Shown: positions 51,661 through 59,906, numbered from the stretch's first letter. The stretch: 64,000 bases of DNA from Pseudomonas hormoni (GCF_018502625.1 NZ_CP075566.1:3086001-3150000); one strand, 5' to 3'. The notes: generated by a model from the letters alone, not told the origin. A program made the numbers and translations.

Positions 51661-52602
51661 ATGAATTCAGAAGCGCTGACCACCCTCCACGACCATCTGC
51701 TGACCGCCCTGGCAACGGCCCCCGCAGAAACCCGCCGACTGTTCCATGGTCGCGGTCGCTGCTGGCCGGGTCTGGAGCAACTGACTGTCGACTGGCTGCA
51801 GGGCGTGGTGTTGGTGTCGCTATTCAAGGAGCCTGAAGCGGCGCAGCTGGATGCGTTGAAACAGCGGCTGATGGAAATCACCCGGTCACCCGAGTGGGCG
51901 CAATCCGGTGCGCATACCCTGGCGCTGCAGCATCGTTATCTGCTGCAAAGCACCACTGAATGGCTGGTCGGGGAAGTGATCGAGGACATGACCATCACCG
52001 AGGGCGGCCTGTGCTATCGCGTGGACCTGGGCCGCAAGCAGAACACCGGGCTGTTCCTCGACATGCGCTACGGTCGCGATTGGGTGCGCGCCAATGCCCA
52101 GGGCAAGCGCGTGTTGAACCTGTTCGCCTACACCTGCGGTTTTTCGGTGGCGGCCATCGAGGGTGGCGCCGAACACGTGGTCAACCTGGACATGTCCAGC
52201 CCGGCCCTGAGCCGTGGCCGCGACAATCACCGTTTGAACGGACACGACTTGAGCAAGGTGAGTTTCCTCGGCCATGACCTGTTCAAGTCCTGGGGCAAGG
52301 TGATCGGCAAAGGCCCGTACGACCTGGTGATCATCGACCCGCCGTCGTTTCAGAAAGGCAGCTTTTTGCTGACCAAGGATTACCAGCGCGTGCTGCGTCG
52401 GTTACCGGAATTGCTCAGCCCGCAGGGCACGGTTCTGGCCTGCATGAACGACCCGGCGTTCGGTGCGGACTTCCTCATCGAGGGCGTGATGCGTGAAGCG
52501 CCGAGCCTGCGGTTTGAGCAACGGCTGGAGAATCCGCCAGAGTTTCCGGATGCGGATGTTGAATGCGGGTTGAAGGCGTTGGTGTTTCAACTCGGGGATT
52601 GA
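51661..52602 (+). CDS. Class I SAM-dependent methyltransferase (RlmI/RlmK-like)
   Basis: A 313-residue protein with the layout of bacterial 23S rRNA m5C methyltransferases without a full PUA domain. It has a beta-rich N-terminal part, then the SAM-binding segment GKRVLNLFAYTCGFSVAAIEGGAEHVVNLDMS, and the catalytic loop IIDPPSFQKGSF, followed by ACMNDPAF. The FLDMRYGR motif is shared with RlmI. The target base is not determined by sequence. Confidence 0.82.
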   Translation: MNSEALTTLHDHLLTALATAPAETRRLFHGRGRCWPGLEQLTVDWLQGVVLVSLFKEPEAAQLDALKQRLMEITRSPEWAQSGAHTLALQHRYLLQSTTEWLVGEVIEDMTITEGGLCYRVDLGRKQNTGLFLDMRYGRDWVRANAQGKRVLNLFAYTCGFSVAAIEGGAEHVVNLDMSSPALSRGRDNHRLNGHDLSKVSFLGHDLFKSWGKVIGKGPYDLVIIDPPSFQKGSFLLTKDYQRVLRRLPELLSPQGTVLACMNDPAFGADFLIEGVMREAPSLRFEQRLENPPEFPDADVECGLKALVFQLGD

Positions 52603-52612
52603 GCCCCGCTTT

Positions 52613-52705
52613 CTGTGGGAGCGAGCTTGCTCGCGATGACGGTTTATCATTCAACATCAATGTCGGCTGACACACCGCCATCGCGAGCAAGCTCGCTCCC
52701 ACAGG
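52613..52705. repeat. REPIN-type inverted repeat, 'tgtgggagcgagcttgctcgcgatg' family
   Basis: Arms ctgtgggagcgagcttgctcg and cgagcaagctcgctcccacag are exact inverted copies, enclosing a loop with cggctgacacacc, between convergent genes. Confidence 0.9.
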
Positions 52706-52742
52706 GATCTACAGCGCACTCACGAACTGTGGCCGCCTCGGT

Positions 52743-53516
52743 TCAACGTGGCCGCAACACCAACGCAAACAACTCCCCATGCCCGTTCACATTGAGCTTG
52801 TGATAGACGTTGCGCCGATGCACCTTCACCGTTTCCGGCGAGATCCCCAGTTGCTGGGCAATCGCCTTGCTGGAGAAGCCCTGAAGAATCAGCCGCGCCG
52901 TTTCGATTTCCCTCACCGTCAATCGCGCATCAAAGCGATCCAGCAGGGTCGCCAGATCCCCGGCCACGGCCTCGGTGGCCGGGCCTTCCGGCGGCATCAA
53001 TTGCAGGTGACGGCGCATCGCGGCCAACACCCAGTCACGCACACAGAGCAGACGGCCCTGCTCTTCCAGGGTGAAGCGCGACGAGCGGCCCAGGGACAAC
53101 CCGAGCACGGCGCCATCGATGTTGATCATGAACTGCAACTCATCACCGCCCACCACCGAGCGGAAGTAGCTCAGGTAATACTCGCTCTGCTGAAACTGGT
53201 CGGGGGCCACCGAATCGAGGCTGTGCAAACCGTCGGCGATGCCGGCGCAGGCCGCCTGATAAAACGGATCGAGCAGGTACATGCCGGCGCGGTAGTCGGC
53301 CAGTTCTTCAGGTTCGTCGCCGCTGCCCCTGGTGTCGAAATCAATCAGCAGGCGCGGCACTAGTCCAGGCGTCATCACCGCGACCAAGGCGTTGTCCAGC
53401 GGCACCAGCAGCCGCAGCGTGTCGACCAGCGCGCGCCAGAAACCGTCCTGCCCCAACGCGCCAAACACCCGCGCCAGGCCTTGGTGCACCGGCAACTCTT
53501 TCAGCAACGCATCCAC
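52743..53516 (-). CDS. LuxR family transcriptional regulator
   Basis: A 257-residue regulator starting at GTG 53516 with AAGGGG six bases upstream. Residues 1-180 are a ligand- or stress-sensing domain without a clear acyl-homoserine-lactone signature. The C-terminal LuxR HTH is canonical: LTVREIETARLILQGFSSKAIAQQLGISPETVKVHRRNVYHKL. It is divergent from the polyamine-type binding protein, its likely target, with an inverted repeat in the gap. Confidence 0.85.
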   Translation of the reverse strand: MDALLKELPVHQGLARVFGALGQDGFWRALVDTLRLLVPLDNALVAVMTPGLVPRLLIDFDTRGSGDEPEELADYRAGMYLLDPFYQAACAGIADGLHSLDSVAPDQFQQSEYYLSYFRSVVGGDELQFMINIDGAVLGLSLGRSSRFTLEEQGRLLCVRDWVLAAMRRHLQLMPPEGPATEAVAGDLATLLDRFDARLTVREIETARLILQGFSSKAIAQQLGISPETVKVHRRNVYHKLNVNGHGELFALVLRPR

Positions 53517-53535
53517 GCTCTACCCCTTTCGAGTA

Positions 53536-53554
53536 ACCCATGATGGGAATGGGT
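53536..53554. promoter_or_regulatory. Candidate LuxR-type operator
   Basis: Inverted repeat ACCCAT-7 bases-ATGGGT in the gap between the LuxR regulator and the divergent binding-protein gene, about 20 bases from the LuxR start. Confidence 0.4.
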
Positions 53555-53627
53555 GAGTCCCCGGCCCGCCGATACGCTGCAAGCACCTGTTCATCACCGG
53601 CCTGCAGCAGGCCAGGAGTGCCGCATC

Positions 53628-54731
53628 ATGAGTCGTCCCCGTCAACAGATCAATCTTGGGCTGAGCGCCTGTTTGTGTGTTTCGCTGTCGGCGGTGGCTG
53701 CCGAGGGCCCGACGGTTCACGTCTACAACTGGTATGACTACATTGGCCCCAACACCCTGCACGACTTCAAGCGCGACACCGGAATCTCGCCGGTTTACGA
53801 CACCTTCGACAGCGCCGAAGTGCTGGAAGGAAAACTGCTCACCAGCCGCAGCGGCTATGACGTGGTGGTGGCCAGTAACTTCAGTCTGCCGACCCTGATC
53901 AAGGCGGGCGCCCTCGCGCCCCTGCCCCATGCGCAGATGCCTGACTTCAAAAACATAGACGCTGATCTGTTGGCGAAACTGGCCCACAACGATCCGGGCA
54001 ATCAGTACGCCGTGCCGTACCTGTGGGGCACCATTGGCATCGGCTACAACATCGACAAGGTTCGCGCCGCGCTGGGCGACAAGGCGCCGGTGGACTCCTG
54101 GGACCTGGTGTTCAACGAAGCCAACCTGGCCAAGCTCGGCCAGTGTGGTGTGGCCATGCTCGACTCGCCGTCCGAGATGCTGCCGGTCGCCCTGCACTAC
54201 CTCGGTCTGCCGCCCAACAGCACCAATCCCGAGGACTACAAGAAGGCTGAAGCGTTGCTGCTGAAACTGCGTCCGCACATCGCCTACTTCAACTCGTCCA
54301 AGTTCATCAGCGACCTGGCCAACGGCAACATTTGCGTCGCGGTGGGTTGGTCGGGCGCGATGCTCGAAGCCAAGACCAACGCCGAGCAAGCCAACAACGG
54401 CGTGAAGATCGCCTACAGCCTGCCGAAGGAAGGCGCACCGGTGTGGTTCGACACCCTCGTGTTGCTCAAAGATGCGCCGCACCCGGAGCAAGGGCTGGCG
54501 TTCATCGATTACTTGATGCGCCCTGATGTGATTGCCCCGGTCAGTGATCACCTCAACTACCCCAACGGCAACCGCAGCGCCACGCCGCTGGTGGCCGAAG
54601 CGACCCGCAACAATCCGGCGGTGTACCCGTCCGCCGAAGCCTTGGCCACGTTGTTCACCCTACAGCCCCTGCCGCCGGCCACCGAGCGGGTGCGGACGCG
54701 GATCTGGAGCAAGGTCAAAAACGGTCAGTAA
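53628..54731 (+). CDS. Polyamine-type ABC transporter solute-binding protein (PotF/SpuD-like)
   Basis: A 367-residue periplasmic binding protein from ATG 53628 (AGGAG). A signal peptide ends AVAA (residue 25). The mature N-terminus VHVYNWYDYIGPNTLHDFKRDTGI is the hallmark of PotD/PotF proteins; the C-terminal part has the EEG..FIDYLMRP type hinge. Polyamine binding relies on acidic and aromatic residues that I cannot place one by one. No ATPase or permease gene is nearby. It is followed by a peptidase gene and preceded by a divergent LuxR gene. Confidence 0.85.
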   Translation: MSRPRQQINLGLSACLCVSLSAVAAEGPTVHVYNWYDYIGPNTLHDFKRDTGISPVYDTFDSAEVLEGKLLTSRSGYDVVVASNFSLPTLIKAGALAPLPHAQMPDFKNIDADLLAKLAHNDPGNQYAVPYLWGTIGIGYNIDKVRAALGDKAPVDSWDLVFNEANLAKLGQCGVAMLDSPSEMLPVALHYLGLPPNSTNPEDYKKAEALLLKLRPHIAYFNSSKFISDLANGNICVAVGWSGAMLEAKTNAEQANNGVKIAYSLPKEGAPVWFDTLVLLKDAPHPEQGLAFIDYLMRPDVIAPVSDHLNYPNGNRSATPLVAEATRNNPAVYPSAEALATLFTLQPLPPATERVRTRIWSKVKNGQ

Positions 54732-54745
54732 TACCACCGCGACCC

Positions 54746-54839
54746 CTGTGGGAGCGGGCTTGCCCGCGATGAGGTCGTCACATCCAACATTGATGTCATC
54801 TGACACACCGCCATCGCGGGCAAGCCCGCTCCCACAGGG
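54746..54839. repeat. REPIN-type inverted repeat, 'tgtgggagcgggcttgcccgcgatg' family
   Basis: Arms ctgtgggagcgggcttgccc and gggcaagcccgctcccacag are exact inverted copies, enclosing a loop with tctgacacacc; between the binding-protein and peptidase genes. Confidence 0.9.
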
Positions 54840-54893
54840 TCCGCGTCCAACCTTACCTACTTTTTCTGCCACGAATTGAAGATGAGAGAATCC

Positions 54894-56012
54894 ATGAAAC
54901 CACGTGCCCGCGACCTGAACCTCCAGTTCGGCCAACTGCAACCCGGCCCGCTCAATGCCATCACCGATGTACCCGGCGTCCGGGTCGGACACAGCAATGT
55001 GCGGGGCCGCAGCGCAAATGGCCGCGACATCCTCACCGGCGTCACCGTGATCGAGCCGCGCGCCGGTTCCACCAGCCAGCAGCCGTGCTTCGCCGGTGTC
55101 CATGTGCTCAACGGCAACGGCGATGCGACCGGTCTTGAGTGGATTCGCGAAGCGGGTCTGTTGACCAGCCCGGTCGCCTTCACCAACACCCACAGTCTGG
55201 GCGTGGTGCGCGATGCGCTGATCGTCCTGGACCGTGAACAGCAACCCGACGACGGACGCCTTTACTGGAACATGCCGGTAGTGCTGGAAACCTTCGACGG
55301 CTTGCTCAACGACATCAATGGTTTCCATGTCAACGTCGAGCATGTGGCCGAAGCCCTGCGCACGGCAGCAGGCGGGCCAGTGACCGAAGGCGCGGTCGGT
55401 GGCGGCAGCGGCATGATCTGTCACGAATTCAAGGGCGGCATCGGTACCGCTTCGCGACGACTGAGCAGCGCCCAGGGCGGTTGGACCGTCGGCGCCATCG
55501 TCCAGGCCAACCACGGCATCCGCAACGAATTGCGCGTCGACGGTTACCCGGTCGGGCGCTACATGGAAAAGGCCGACTCGCCGTTTCTCAAGGCCTCGTT
55601 GCCCCATCCGGGCATGGGGTCGATCGTCGTTTGCCTGGCCACCGATGCGCCGCTGTTGCCGCATCAATGCACCCGCCTCGCCCAGCGAGCCAGCCTCGGC
55701 CTCGCGCGCACCGGCGGCGGTAACGAAGACCATAGCGGCGACATCTTCATCGCGTTCGCCACCGGCAACGATGTCCCACCCGCTGCTTATGAAAGCAAGA
55801 AAGCGCCGACAACAGACAACCTGAGCATGGTCAACAACGACCACATCAGCGAGTTGTTCCTGGCCGCCACCGAAGCCGTGGAAGAAGCGATCATCAACGC
55901 CCTGCTGGCCTGCGACACCGCCGAGGGCAATGGCCATGCGGTGCCGGGACTGGACGCCGAAACGCTGCTTAAAGCCTTGCGTCGGGCTGGCTGGCCGGGC
56001 GAACAGGCCTAA
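54894..56012 (+). CDS. P1 family N-terminal-nucleophile peptidase (DmpA/beta-peptidyl aminopeptidase-like)
   Basis: A 372-residue protein from ATG 54894. DmpA-type enzymes cut themselves at a Gly-Ser bond to free a nucleophile; here the site is probably HPGMG-Ser243-IVVCLATDAPLLPHQ. Other family marks are PGVRVGHSNV, GAVGGGSGMICHEFKGGIG and ARTGGGNEDHSGDIFIAFATGN. It removes N-terminal residues or beta-peptides. It follows a polyamine/peptide-type binding protein and may act on the same class of substrate. Its last 44 bases overlap the convergent flavin reductase gene. Confidence 0.87.
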   Translation: MKPRARDLNLQFGQLQPGPLNAITDVPGVRVGHSNVRGRSANGRDILTGVTVIEPRAGSTSQQPCFAGVHVLNGNGDATGLEWIREAGLLTSPVAFTNTHSLGVVRDALIVLDREQQPDDGRLYWNMPVVLETFDGLLNDINGFHVNVEHVAEALRTAAGGPVTEGAVGGGSGMICHEFKGGIGTASRRLSSAQGGWTVGAIVQANHGIRNELRVDGYPVGRYMEKADSPFLKASLPHPGMGSIVVCLATDAPLLPHQCTRLAQRASLGLARTGGGNEDHSGDIFIAFATGNDVPPAAYESKKAPTTDNLSMVNNDHISELFLAATEAVEEAIINALLACDTAEGNGHAVPGLDAETLLKALRRAGWPGEQA

Positions 56013-56619
56013 CGGAATCGCGCTGTCCGGACGCCGTCAGGAGCTTGAGACCCAAGATTCGTGCGGCGTCCAGATGCACCGCCGGATCCTGGATTTCCGA
56101 CTCGAGGAACAGCTCGGACGTCAGCACCTGAGCGCCGCAGTAATCGAAAATGCCGTGGTCGATCTGCGTTCTCATCGCCTCGGCATAACCGTGCCGGGCA
56201 TAGGTGCCTGCGTCGGCACCGCCGACCCCGATCAGGTGAACCCGCAGATGGCCCAGCTTCTTCTCCAGCTTCGCATCCGCCGTGAAATCGAAGGCCCAGC
56301 CGTTGGAGAACACTCGATCAATCCAGCCTTTGAGCAGCGCCGGCATCGACCACCAGTAGACCGGATAGACCAACACCAGATGATCGGCGCGGTCGATGCG
56401 CGCCTGCTCGGCGACCACATCGACAGGCGGCGATGCTTCGCGGTGATGCACCGCCAGGTCTGCGGCGCTGAACCTCGGATCGAATCCTTCGGCCGAAAGA
56501 TCGACCAACTCCACGGTGTTATCGGGATCGCTTGCAATCACACCTTCAGCGATCCGCGCCGCCAGGCTGTGGGTGAGCGAACGGGGATTGTGATGAGCGA
56601 CAACAATGAGCGAATGCAT
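55969..56619 (-). CDS. NAD(P)H-dependent oxidoreductase, flavodoxin-like (MdaB/KefF type)
   Basis: A 216-residue flavoprotein from ATG 56619 (AGGAG). The FMN/FAD-binding start is HSLIVVAHHNPRSLTHSLAARI, the NAD(P)H/quinone site VLVYPVYWWSMPALLKGWIDRVF, and the GVGGADAG motif follows. It should reduce quinones or azo compounds. It is divergent from a TetR gene with two palindromic operators between, so the TetR protein probably represses it. The 3' end overlaps the convergent peptidase gene by 44 bases. Confidence 0.87.
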   Translation of the reverse strand: MHSLIVVAHHNPRSLTHSLAARIAEGVIASDPDNTVELVDLSAEGFDPRFSAADLAVHHREASPPVDVVAEQARIDRADHLVLVYPVYWWSMPALLKGWIDRVFSNGWAFDFTADAKLEKKLGHLRVHLIGVGGADAGTYARHGYAEAMRTQIDHGIFDYCGAQVLTSELFLESEIQDPAVHLDAARILGLKLLTASGQRDSVRPVRPASQPDARL

Positions 56620-56667
56620 GGCGCAAACTCCTGATTGAGAGCACAAGGCGGACCTTATATACTCTTG

Positions 56668-56691
56668 GTAAGTTACGATCAGTAAGTTACT
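56668..56691. promoter_or_regulatory. Candidate TetR operator: two GTAAGTTAC palindromes
   Basis: GTAA-G-TTAC at 56668-56676 and again at 56682-56690 (extended to AGTAAGTTACT at 56681-56691), 14 bases apart, in the 86-base gap between the oxidoreductase and TetR genes. A TATACT-like -10 element adjoins (around 56657-56664). A dimeric repressor would cover both promoters. Confidence 0.6.
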
Positions 56692-56705
56692 TTTGGTACA
56701 TAGCC

Positions 56706-57359
56706 ATGTCAACCACCAAAAAAACCGCCCAGGATTCCACCCCGCAACCACGACGACGCCTGTCCCGGGAGGATCGCCAGCGCCAGTTGCTGGACGTCGC
56801 CTGGCAGCTCGTTCGGGAAGAAGGCACCGACGCGCTGACGCTAGGGCGGCTCGCCGAACAGGCCGGGGTCACCAAACCGGTGGTGTACAACCACTTCACG
56901 ACACGCCCCGGATTGTTGGCGGCGCTTTATCAAGACTTCGATGCGCGTCAAACGGCAATCATGGATGCGGCTTTGCAGAACAGCGAACCGACGCTGGCCG
57001 GCACCGCCAGGGTGATCGCCTCGTCGTACGTGGACTGTGTGCTGCTGCAGGGCAACGAAATTCCCGGCGTGATCGCTGCGTTGGCCAGCTCGCCGGAATT
57101 GGAGAAGATCAAGCGCGAGTATGAAGCGATCTTCCTGAACAAATGCCGATTCGTCCTCGCCCCCTTCGCTGGCGCGGGTGAGATCACGGCAGCGGGTTTG
57201 CGGGCCATGCTCGGTGCGGCGGAAGCCTTGTCCCACGCTGCCGCGACGGGCGAAATCTGCGCCGGACAGGCGCAGGACGAGCTGTTTGAAACCATCGTCG
57301 CAATGGTTGAAAGAAGCGCGCGTGGCAGGGCTGGCACGGATGCGACTAGCGGTACTTGA
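56706..57359 (+). CDS. TetR/AcrR family transcriptional regulator
   Basis: A 217-residue repressor. HTH near residues 25-65: RQLLDVAWQLVREEGTDALTLGRLAEQAGVTKPVVYNHFTTRPGLL. The rest is an all-helical ligand domain. It is divergent from the flavodoxin-like oxidoreductase gene and both probably share the double palindrome between them. Ligand likely an electrophile or quinone (inference). Confidence 0.87.
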   Translation: MSTTKKTAQDSTPQPRRRLSREDRQRQLLDVAWQLVREEGTDALTLGRLAEQAGVTKPVVYNHFTTRPGLLAALYQDFDARQTAIMDAALQNSEPTLAGTARVIASSYVDCVLLQGNEIPGVIAALASSPELEKIKREYEAIFLNKCRFVLAPFAGAGEITAAGLRAMLGAAEALSHAAATGEICAGQAQDELFETIVAMVERSARGRAGTDATSGT

Positions 57360-57540
57360 GTGCCAAACCCCATCTTCCTACGATGAATATACGCAGCTGT
57401 TTGTTTGCTCAACTCAAGCGGTTGCGTAGTGGTGAGTGATCTGAACCCCTACCAAGCTCACCGCTTGTTTCACGTGCATCTTGAGCCTCAAGGGCTCCGC
57501 TACCTCCCCATCAAAGAGCCTTGAGGCTCTTTTTTAAGTG
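57360..57540 (+). ncRNA. Candidate small RNA with intrinsic terminator (unidentified)
   Basis: About 150 bases between the TetR gene and the next REPIN show no coding frame but end in a strong Rho-independent terminator (57514-57536). Just upstream, gagcctcaagggctc (57484-57498) can pair within itself, or its gagcctcaag can pair with the 5' half of the terminator stem. This is the layout of a small RNA or of a long 3' UTR with attenuator. No known Pseudomonas sRNA was recognised. Treat as a hypothesis. Confidence 0.35.
57514..57536 (+). terminator. Rho-independent terminator
   Basis: Stem aagagcc/ggctctt closed by a 3-base loop (ttga region) and followed by a run of T residues. It ends whatever transcript leaves the TetR gene or the candidate RNA. 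Confidence 0.8.
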
Positions 57541-57607
57541 CACGAATGACAGACAAGAAAAAGCCCGGCATTTGACGGTAATGCTGAGAGTTTTGAATCA
57601 GAGAACC

Positions 57608-57702
57608 CTGTGGCGAGGGAGCTTGCTCCCGCTTGAGTGCGGAGCACTCACAAAAATCGGGGGCCGCTACGCAGCCCAGCGCGAGCAAGCTCGCTCGCCA
57701 CA
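57608..57702. repeat. REPIN-type repeat, 'tgtggcgagggagc' family
   Basis: Left arm tgtggcgagggagcttgctc; right arm gagcaagctcgctcgccaca with one change. Inner segments are short. Same family as 6159 and 22909. Confidence 0.8.
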
Positions 57703-57737
57703 AATGTGGGCACCCGCGCTTAAGTGAACAGCATTAG

Positions 57738-58355
57738 TCATTCGCCGGAAATCGATCGCCACGCCGCGTGTGCGAGCTTGTCCCTGTACACCTTCGGACT
57801 GCCCTTTACCCGCCCCGATAACCATGTCCTGCAATAGTTGTCTGCCTGGCCAATGATCAGCGACAGCAGCAATTCGGCCGGAGAACCTTTCAACTCATCG
57901 CCTCTGGCCGAAGCCGACAGCCATTCCAGCAGTTGCTTGTTGCGCGCCTTGTTGCGGGTCGCCAGTTCGTCCTTGAAAGGCCCTTTGGTGACGGAAAATC
58001 GCGCGTGGTACTGGAAGCGCGCCCATTCGGGTTGGCTGTCGACCCAATCCACATAACTGTGCACCAGCGCATACACGCCTTCTTGCGTCGTTTTCGCGTC
58101 GCTCAAATAGCTGTCGCGCAGCCTGGCCTGATCGTCCAGGGCGGTGAAAAACAGCGCGGCCACCAAACCTTCCTTGTTCCCGAAGTGGTGATAAATCGCG
58201 CCCACGCTGGTGTCGCATTCGGCGCGGATCATTTCGATGGTCGTGGCCTCGATCCCCTGCTCGTTGAACAGCGTGAGGGCCTTTCGAAAAATATCGCGCT
58301 TGAGTTCAGCGCGTCTTCCGGGGTAGCAGCGCTCGAGTAAATCTGACGTTTCCAT
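57738..58355 (-). CDS. TetR/AcrR family transcriptional regulator
   Basis: A 205-residue repressor; I place the start at ATG 58355 (a GTG at 58364 adds three residues). HTH: RDIFRKALTLFNEQGIEATTIEMIRAECDTSVGAIYHHFGNKEGLV, followed by a helical ligand domain. It is divergent from the DUF4442 gene, with a long nested palindrome between them that should be its operator. Its ligand might be an acyl-CoA or fatty acid, given the target (inference). Confidence 0.86.
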   Translation of the reverse strand: METSDLLERCYPGRRAELKRDIFRKALTLFNEQGIEATTIEMIRAECDTSVGAIYHHFGNKEGLVAALFFTALDDQARLRDSYLSDAKTTQEGVYALVHSYVDWVDSQPEWARFQYHARFSVTKGPFKDELATRNKARNKQLLEWLSASARGDELKGSPAELLLSLIIGQADNYCRTWLSGRVKGSPKVYRDKLAHAAWRSISGE

Positions 58356-58441
58356 GCTCAACACAGACCCAAAAAAACCAATGGTGAAGGCAGGTGACTG
58401 CCATCGGACAAGTGGGACTAGGTTGACAGATTTCCCGTCGA

Positions 58442-58492
58442 CAGAATACTGTTCCGCAACAGAACATTATTCTGTAACGGAACAATATTCTG
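58442..58492. promoter_or_regulatory. 51-bp hyphenated palindrome, candidate TetR operator
   Basis: Outer arms CAGAATActGTTCCG (58442-58456) and CGGAACaaTATTCTG (58478-58492) differ at one base; between them lies the inner palindrome ACAGAA-CATTA-TTCTGT (58459-58475). The whole is centred near 58467 and sits in the gap between the TetR gene and the DUF4442 gene, so two or more repressor dimers could bind. Confidence 0.7.
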
Positions 58493-58520
58493 ATTATCCA
58501 CTCATCAGTGAGGTTTTCAA

Positions 58521-58961
58521 ATGAGTCAGTTTCTAAGCATGTTTAACAGCGCGGGCCCGCAAGCCTTCAGCAAAATGGCCTGCCAGGTGGCGCCCTACTT
58601 CAGCACCATCAACCCGCTGGTCACGGAGTTGCGAAAAGGCTCTGCGACAGTGCAGGTGCCATTCGCCAAGGAAATCACCAACCACCTGGGCACCGTCCAC
58701 GCCATCGCGATGTGCAATGCGGCTGAACTGGCAGCGGGGATGATGACCGACGTGTCGATTCCCGAAGGGGCACGCTGGATTCCAAAAGGCATGACGGTCG
58801 AGTACCTGGCGAAGGCAAAAACCGACGTCACGGCAGTGGCCGATGGGGGCGGCGTCGACTGGACCACGGAAGGCGACAAGATCGTGCCGGTGGACATTCT
58901 CGACGTCGAAGGCAGGAAGGTGTTCGCGGCGCGGATCACCATGAACGTGAAGTTTTCTTAA
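58521..58961 (+). CDS. DUF4442 family hotdog-fold thioesterase-like protein
   Basis: A 146-residue protein with GAGG before the ATG. DUF4442 proteins have the hotdog fold of acyl-CoA thioesterases; here FAKEITNHLGTVHAIAMCNAAELAAGMM matches the N-H-x-G-T-x-H-x2-A-M-C-N-x-A element of the family, with the long central helix. The divergent TetR gene and palindromic operator suggest induction by an acyl compound. Substrate unknown. Confidence 0.83.
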   Translation: MSQFLSMFNSAGPQAFSKMACQVAPYFSTINPLVTELRKGSATVQVPFAKEITNHLGTVHAIAMCNAAELAAGMMTDVSIPEGARWIPKGMTVEYLAKAKTDVTAVADGGGVDWTTEGDKIVPVDILDVEGRKVFAARITMNVKFS

Positions 58962-58997
58962 ACGCCGGCCGAACTGGCTGAGTGAATGCAGAACAAC

Positions 58998-59089
58998 TGT
59001 GAGAGCGGGCTTGCTCGCGATGGCGGCATTACATTCAGCATTTATGTTGACTGAATCACCGCCATCTCGAGCAAGCCCGCTCCCACAGT
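58998..59089. repeat. REPIN-type inverted repeat, 'tgtgagagcgggcttgctcgcgatg' family
   Basis: Arms actgtgagagcgggcttgct and agcaagcccgctcccacagt, one base different, around a 50-base loop; between convergent genes. Confidence 0.85.
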
Positions 59090-59115
59090 TGATCGAGTTG
59101 TCTGGAAGGGCGTGG

Positions 59116-59808
59116 TTAGCGTGGCGACTCGCCCAACCGTTCGCGGACAAACTCATTGGCCTTGTACGTCAGCTGATCCAGATGCCGGTCACGCTGTTTC
59201 TCGGCATCGAGCATCGCGCGCTTGCCGTGCTTTTGCAGCAGATAGGTATGAATCTGCCGCACCTCCAGCGAGCTGTAGATCGACGCCACATCCAGCAGCC
59301 CCATCAAACCGCCGGAGCGATGATCGCGGGTGTTCATCAGCACCTGAGTACCGCGAACACCCACCACCTCAAAGCCCATCGACTCAAACCACGGCACCTT
59401 GGCTACCGCGCAGGTCAGTTCGGCATGCGGGTAGCGACCGACCATTTCCCGCAGCATCTTGCGCGCCACACCCTGACGCCGATGACCGGCCTGCACCGCC
59501 ATGTACGCCAAGCCGCACGCCTCGGGATCGTCCTGGATCGGCAAGTACAGCAAGAAACCGATGACCGTTTCCGGATCATCCACGTCCGTCGCGACGATCA
59601 ACTCCACCGCAATCCCTTTCGCCCCGCTCAGCGCCTCCAGATAGAGGTGAACCTCATAGCCGATCGCATACTGGTACACGTTGTACAACAGGTTGCTCGG
59701 CGGGATGGCAACCATGCTGATGTCGGTCAGGTTGTCGACGACCATCTGCAGGATCTGGCTGGAGAGGTGCTCGGGGCACGGGGTTTTGAAATGGGTGATC
59801 TGGGGCAT
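59116..59808 (-). CDS. GNAT family N-acetyltransferase
   Basis: A 230-residue protein with a central GNAT domain. Motif A, which binds acetyl-CoA, is LAYMAVQAGHRRQGVARKMLREMV (R/Q-x-x-G-x-G/A pattern QGVA), preceded by the beta-strand IGFLLYLPIQ. Extensions on both ends (a C-terminal helical part RQIHTYLLQKHGKRAMLDAEKQ) are longer than in a minimal GNAT. Acceptor unknown. Confidence 0.84.
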   Translation of the reverse strand: MPQITHFKTPCPEHLSSQILQMVVDNLTDISMVAIPPSNLLYNVYQYAIGYEVHLYLEALSGAKGIAVELIVATDVDDPETVIGFLLYLPIQDDPEACGLAYMAVQAGHRRQGVARKMLREMVGRYPHAELTCAVAKVPWFESMGFEVVGVRGTQVLMNTRDHRSGGLMGLLDVASIYSSLEVRQIHTYLLQKHGKRAMLDAEKQRDRHLDQLTYKANEFVRERLGESPR

Positions 59809-59906
59809 TGAGGCTCTGGACTCTGGGGGCGGACGGGCGTGCGTATCATAACGTGCCGGCGGGACTGCGGGGGTGTGTCAGTTGGCAGCTATGGCGGTTG
59901 TTCGGG

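Noticed and set aside
51383..51715. N-terminal extension of the cytochrome b frame
   Set aside because: The added 111 residues are a translated REPIN; the ATG at 51382 has a ribosome-binding site and is followed by the first helix.
54660..55937. 425-residue open frame on the minus strand
   Set aside because: Antisense to the peptidase gene and crosses a REPIN; the real genes on the plus strand have family motifs throughout.
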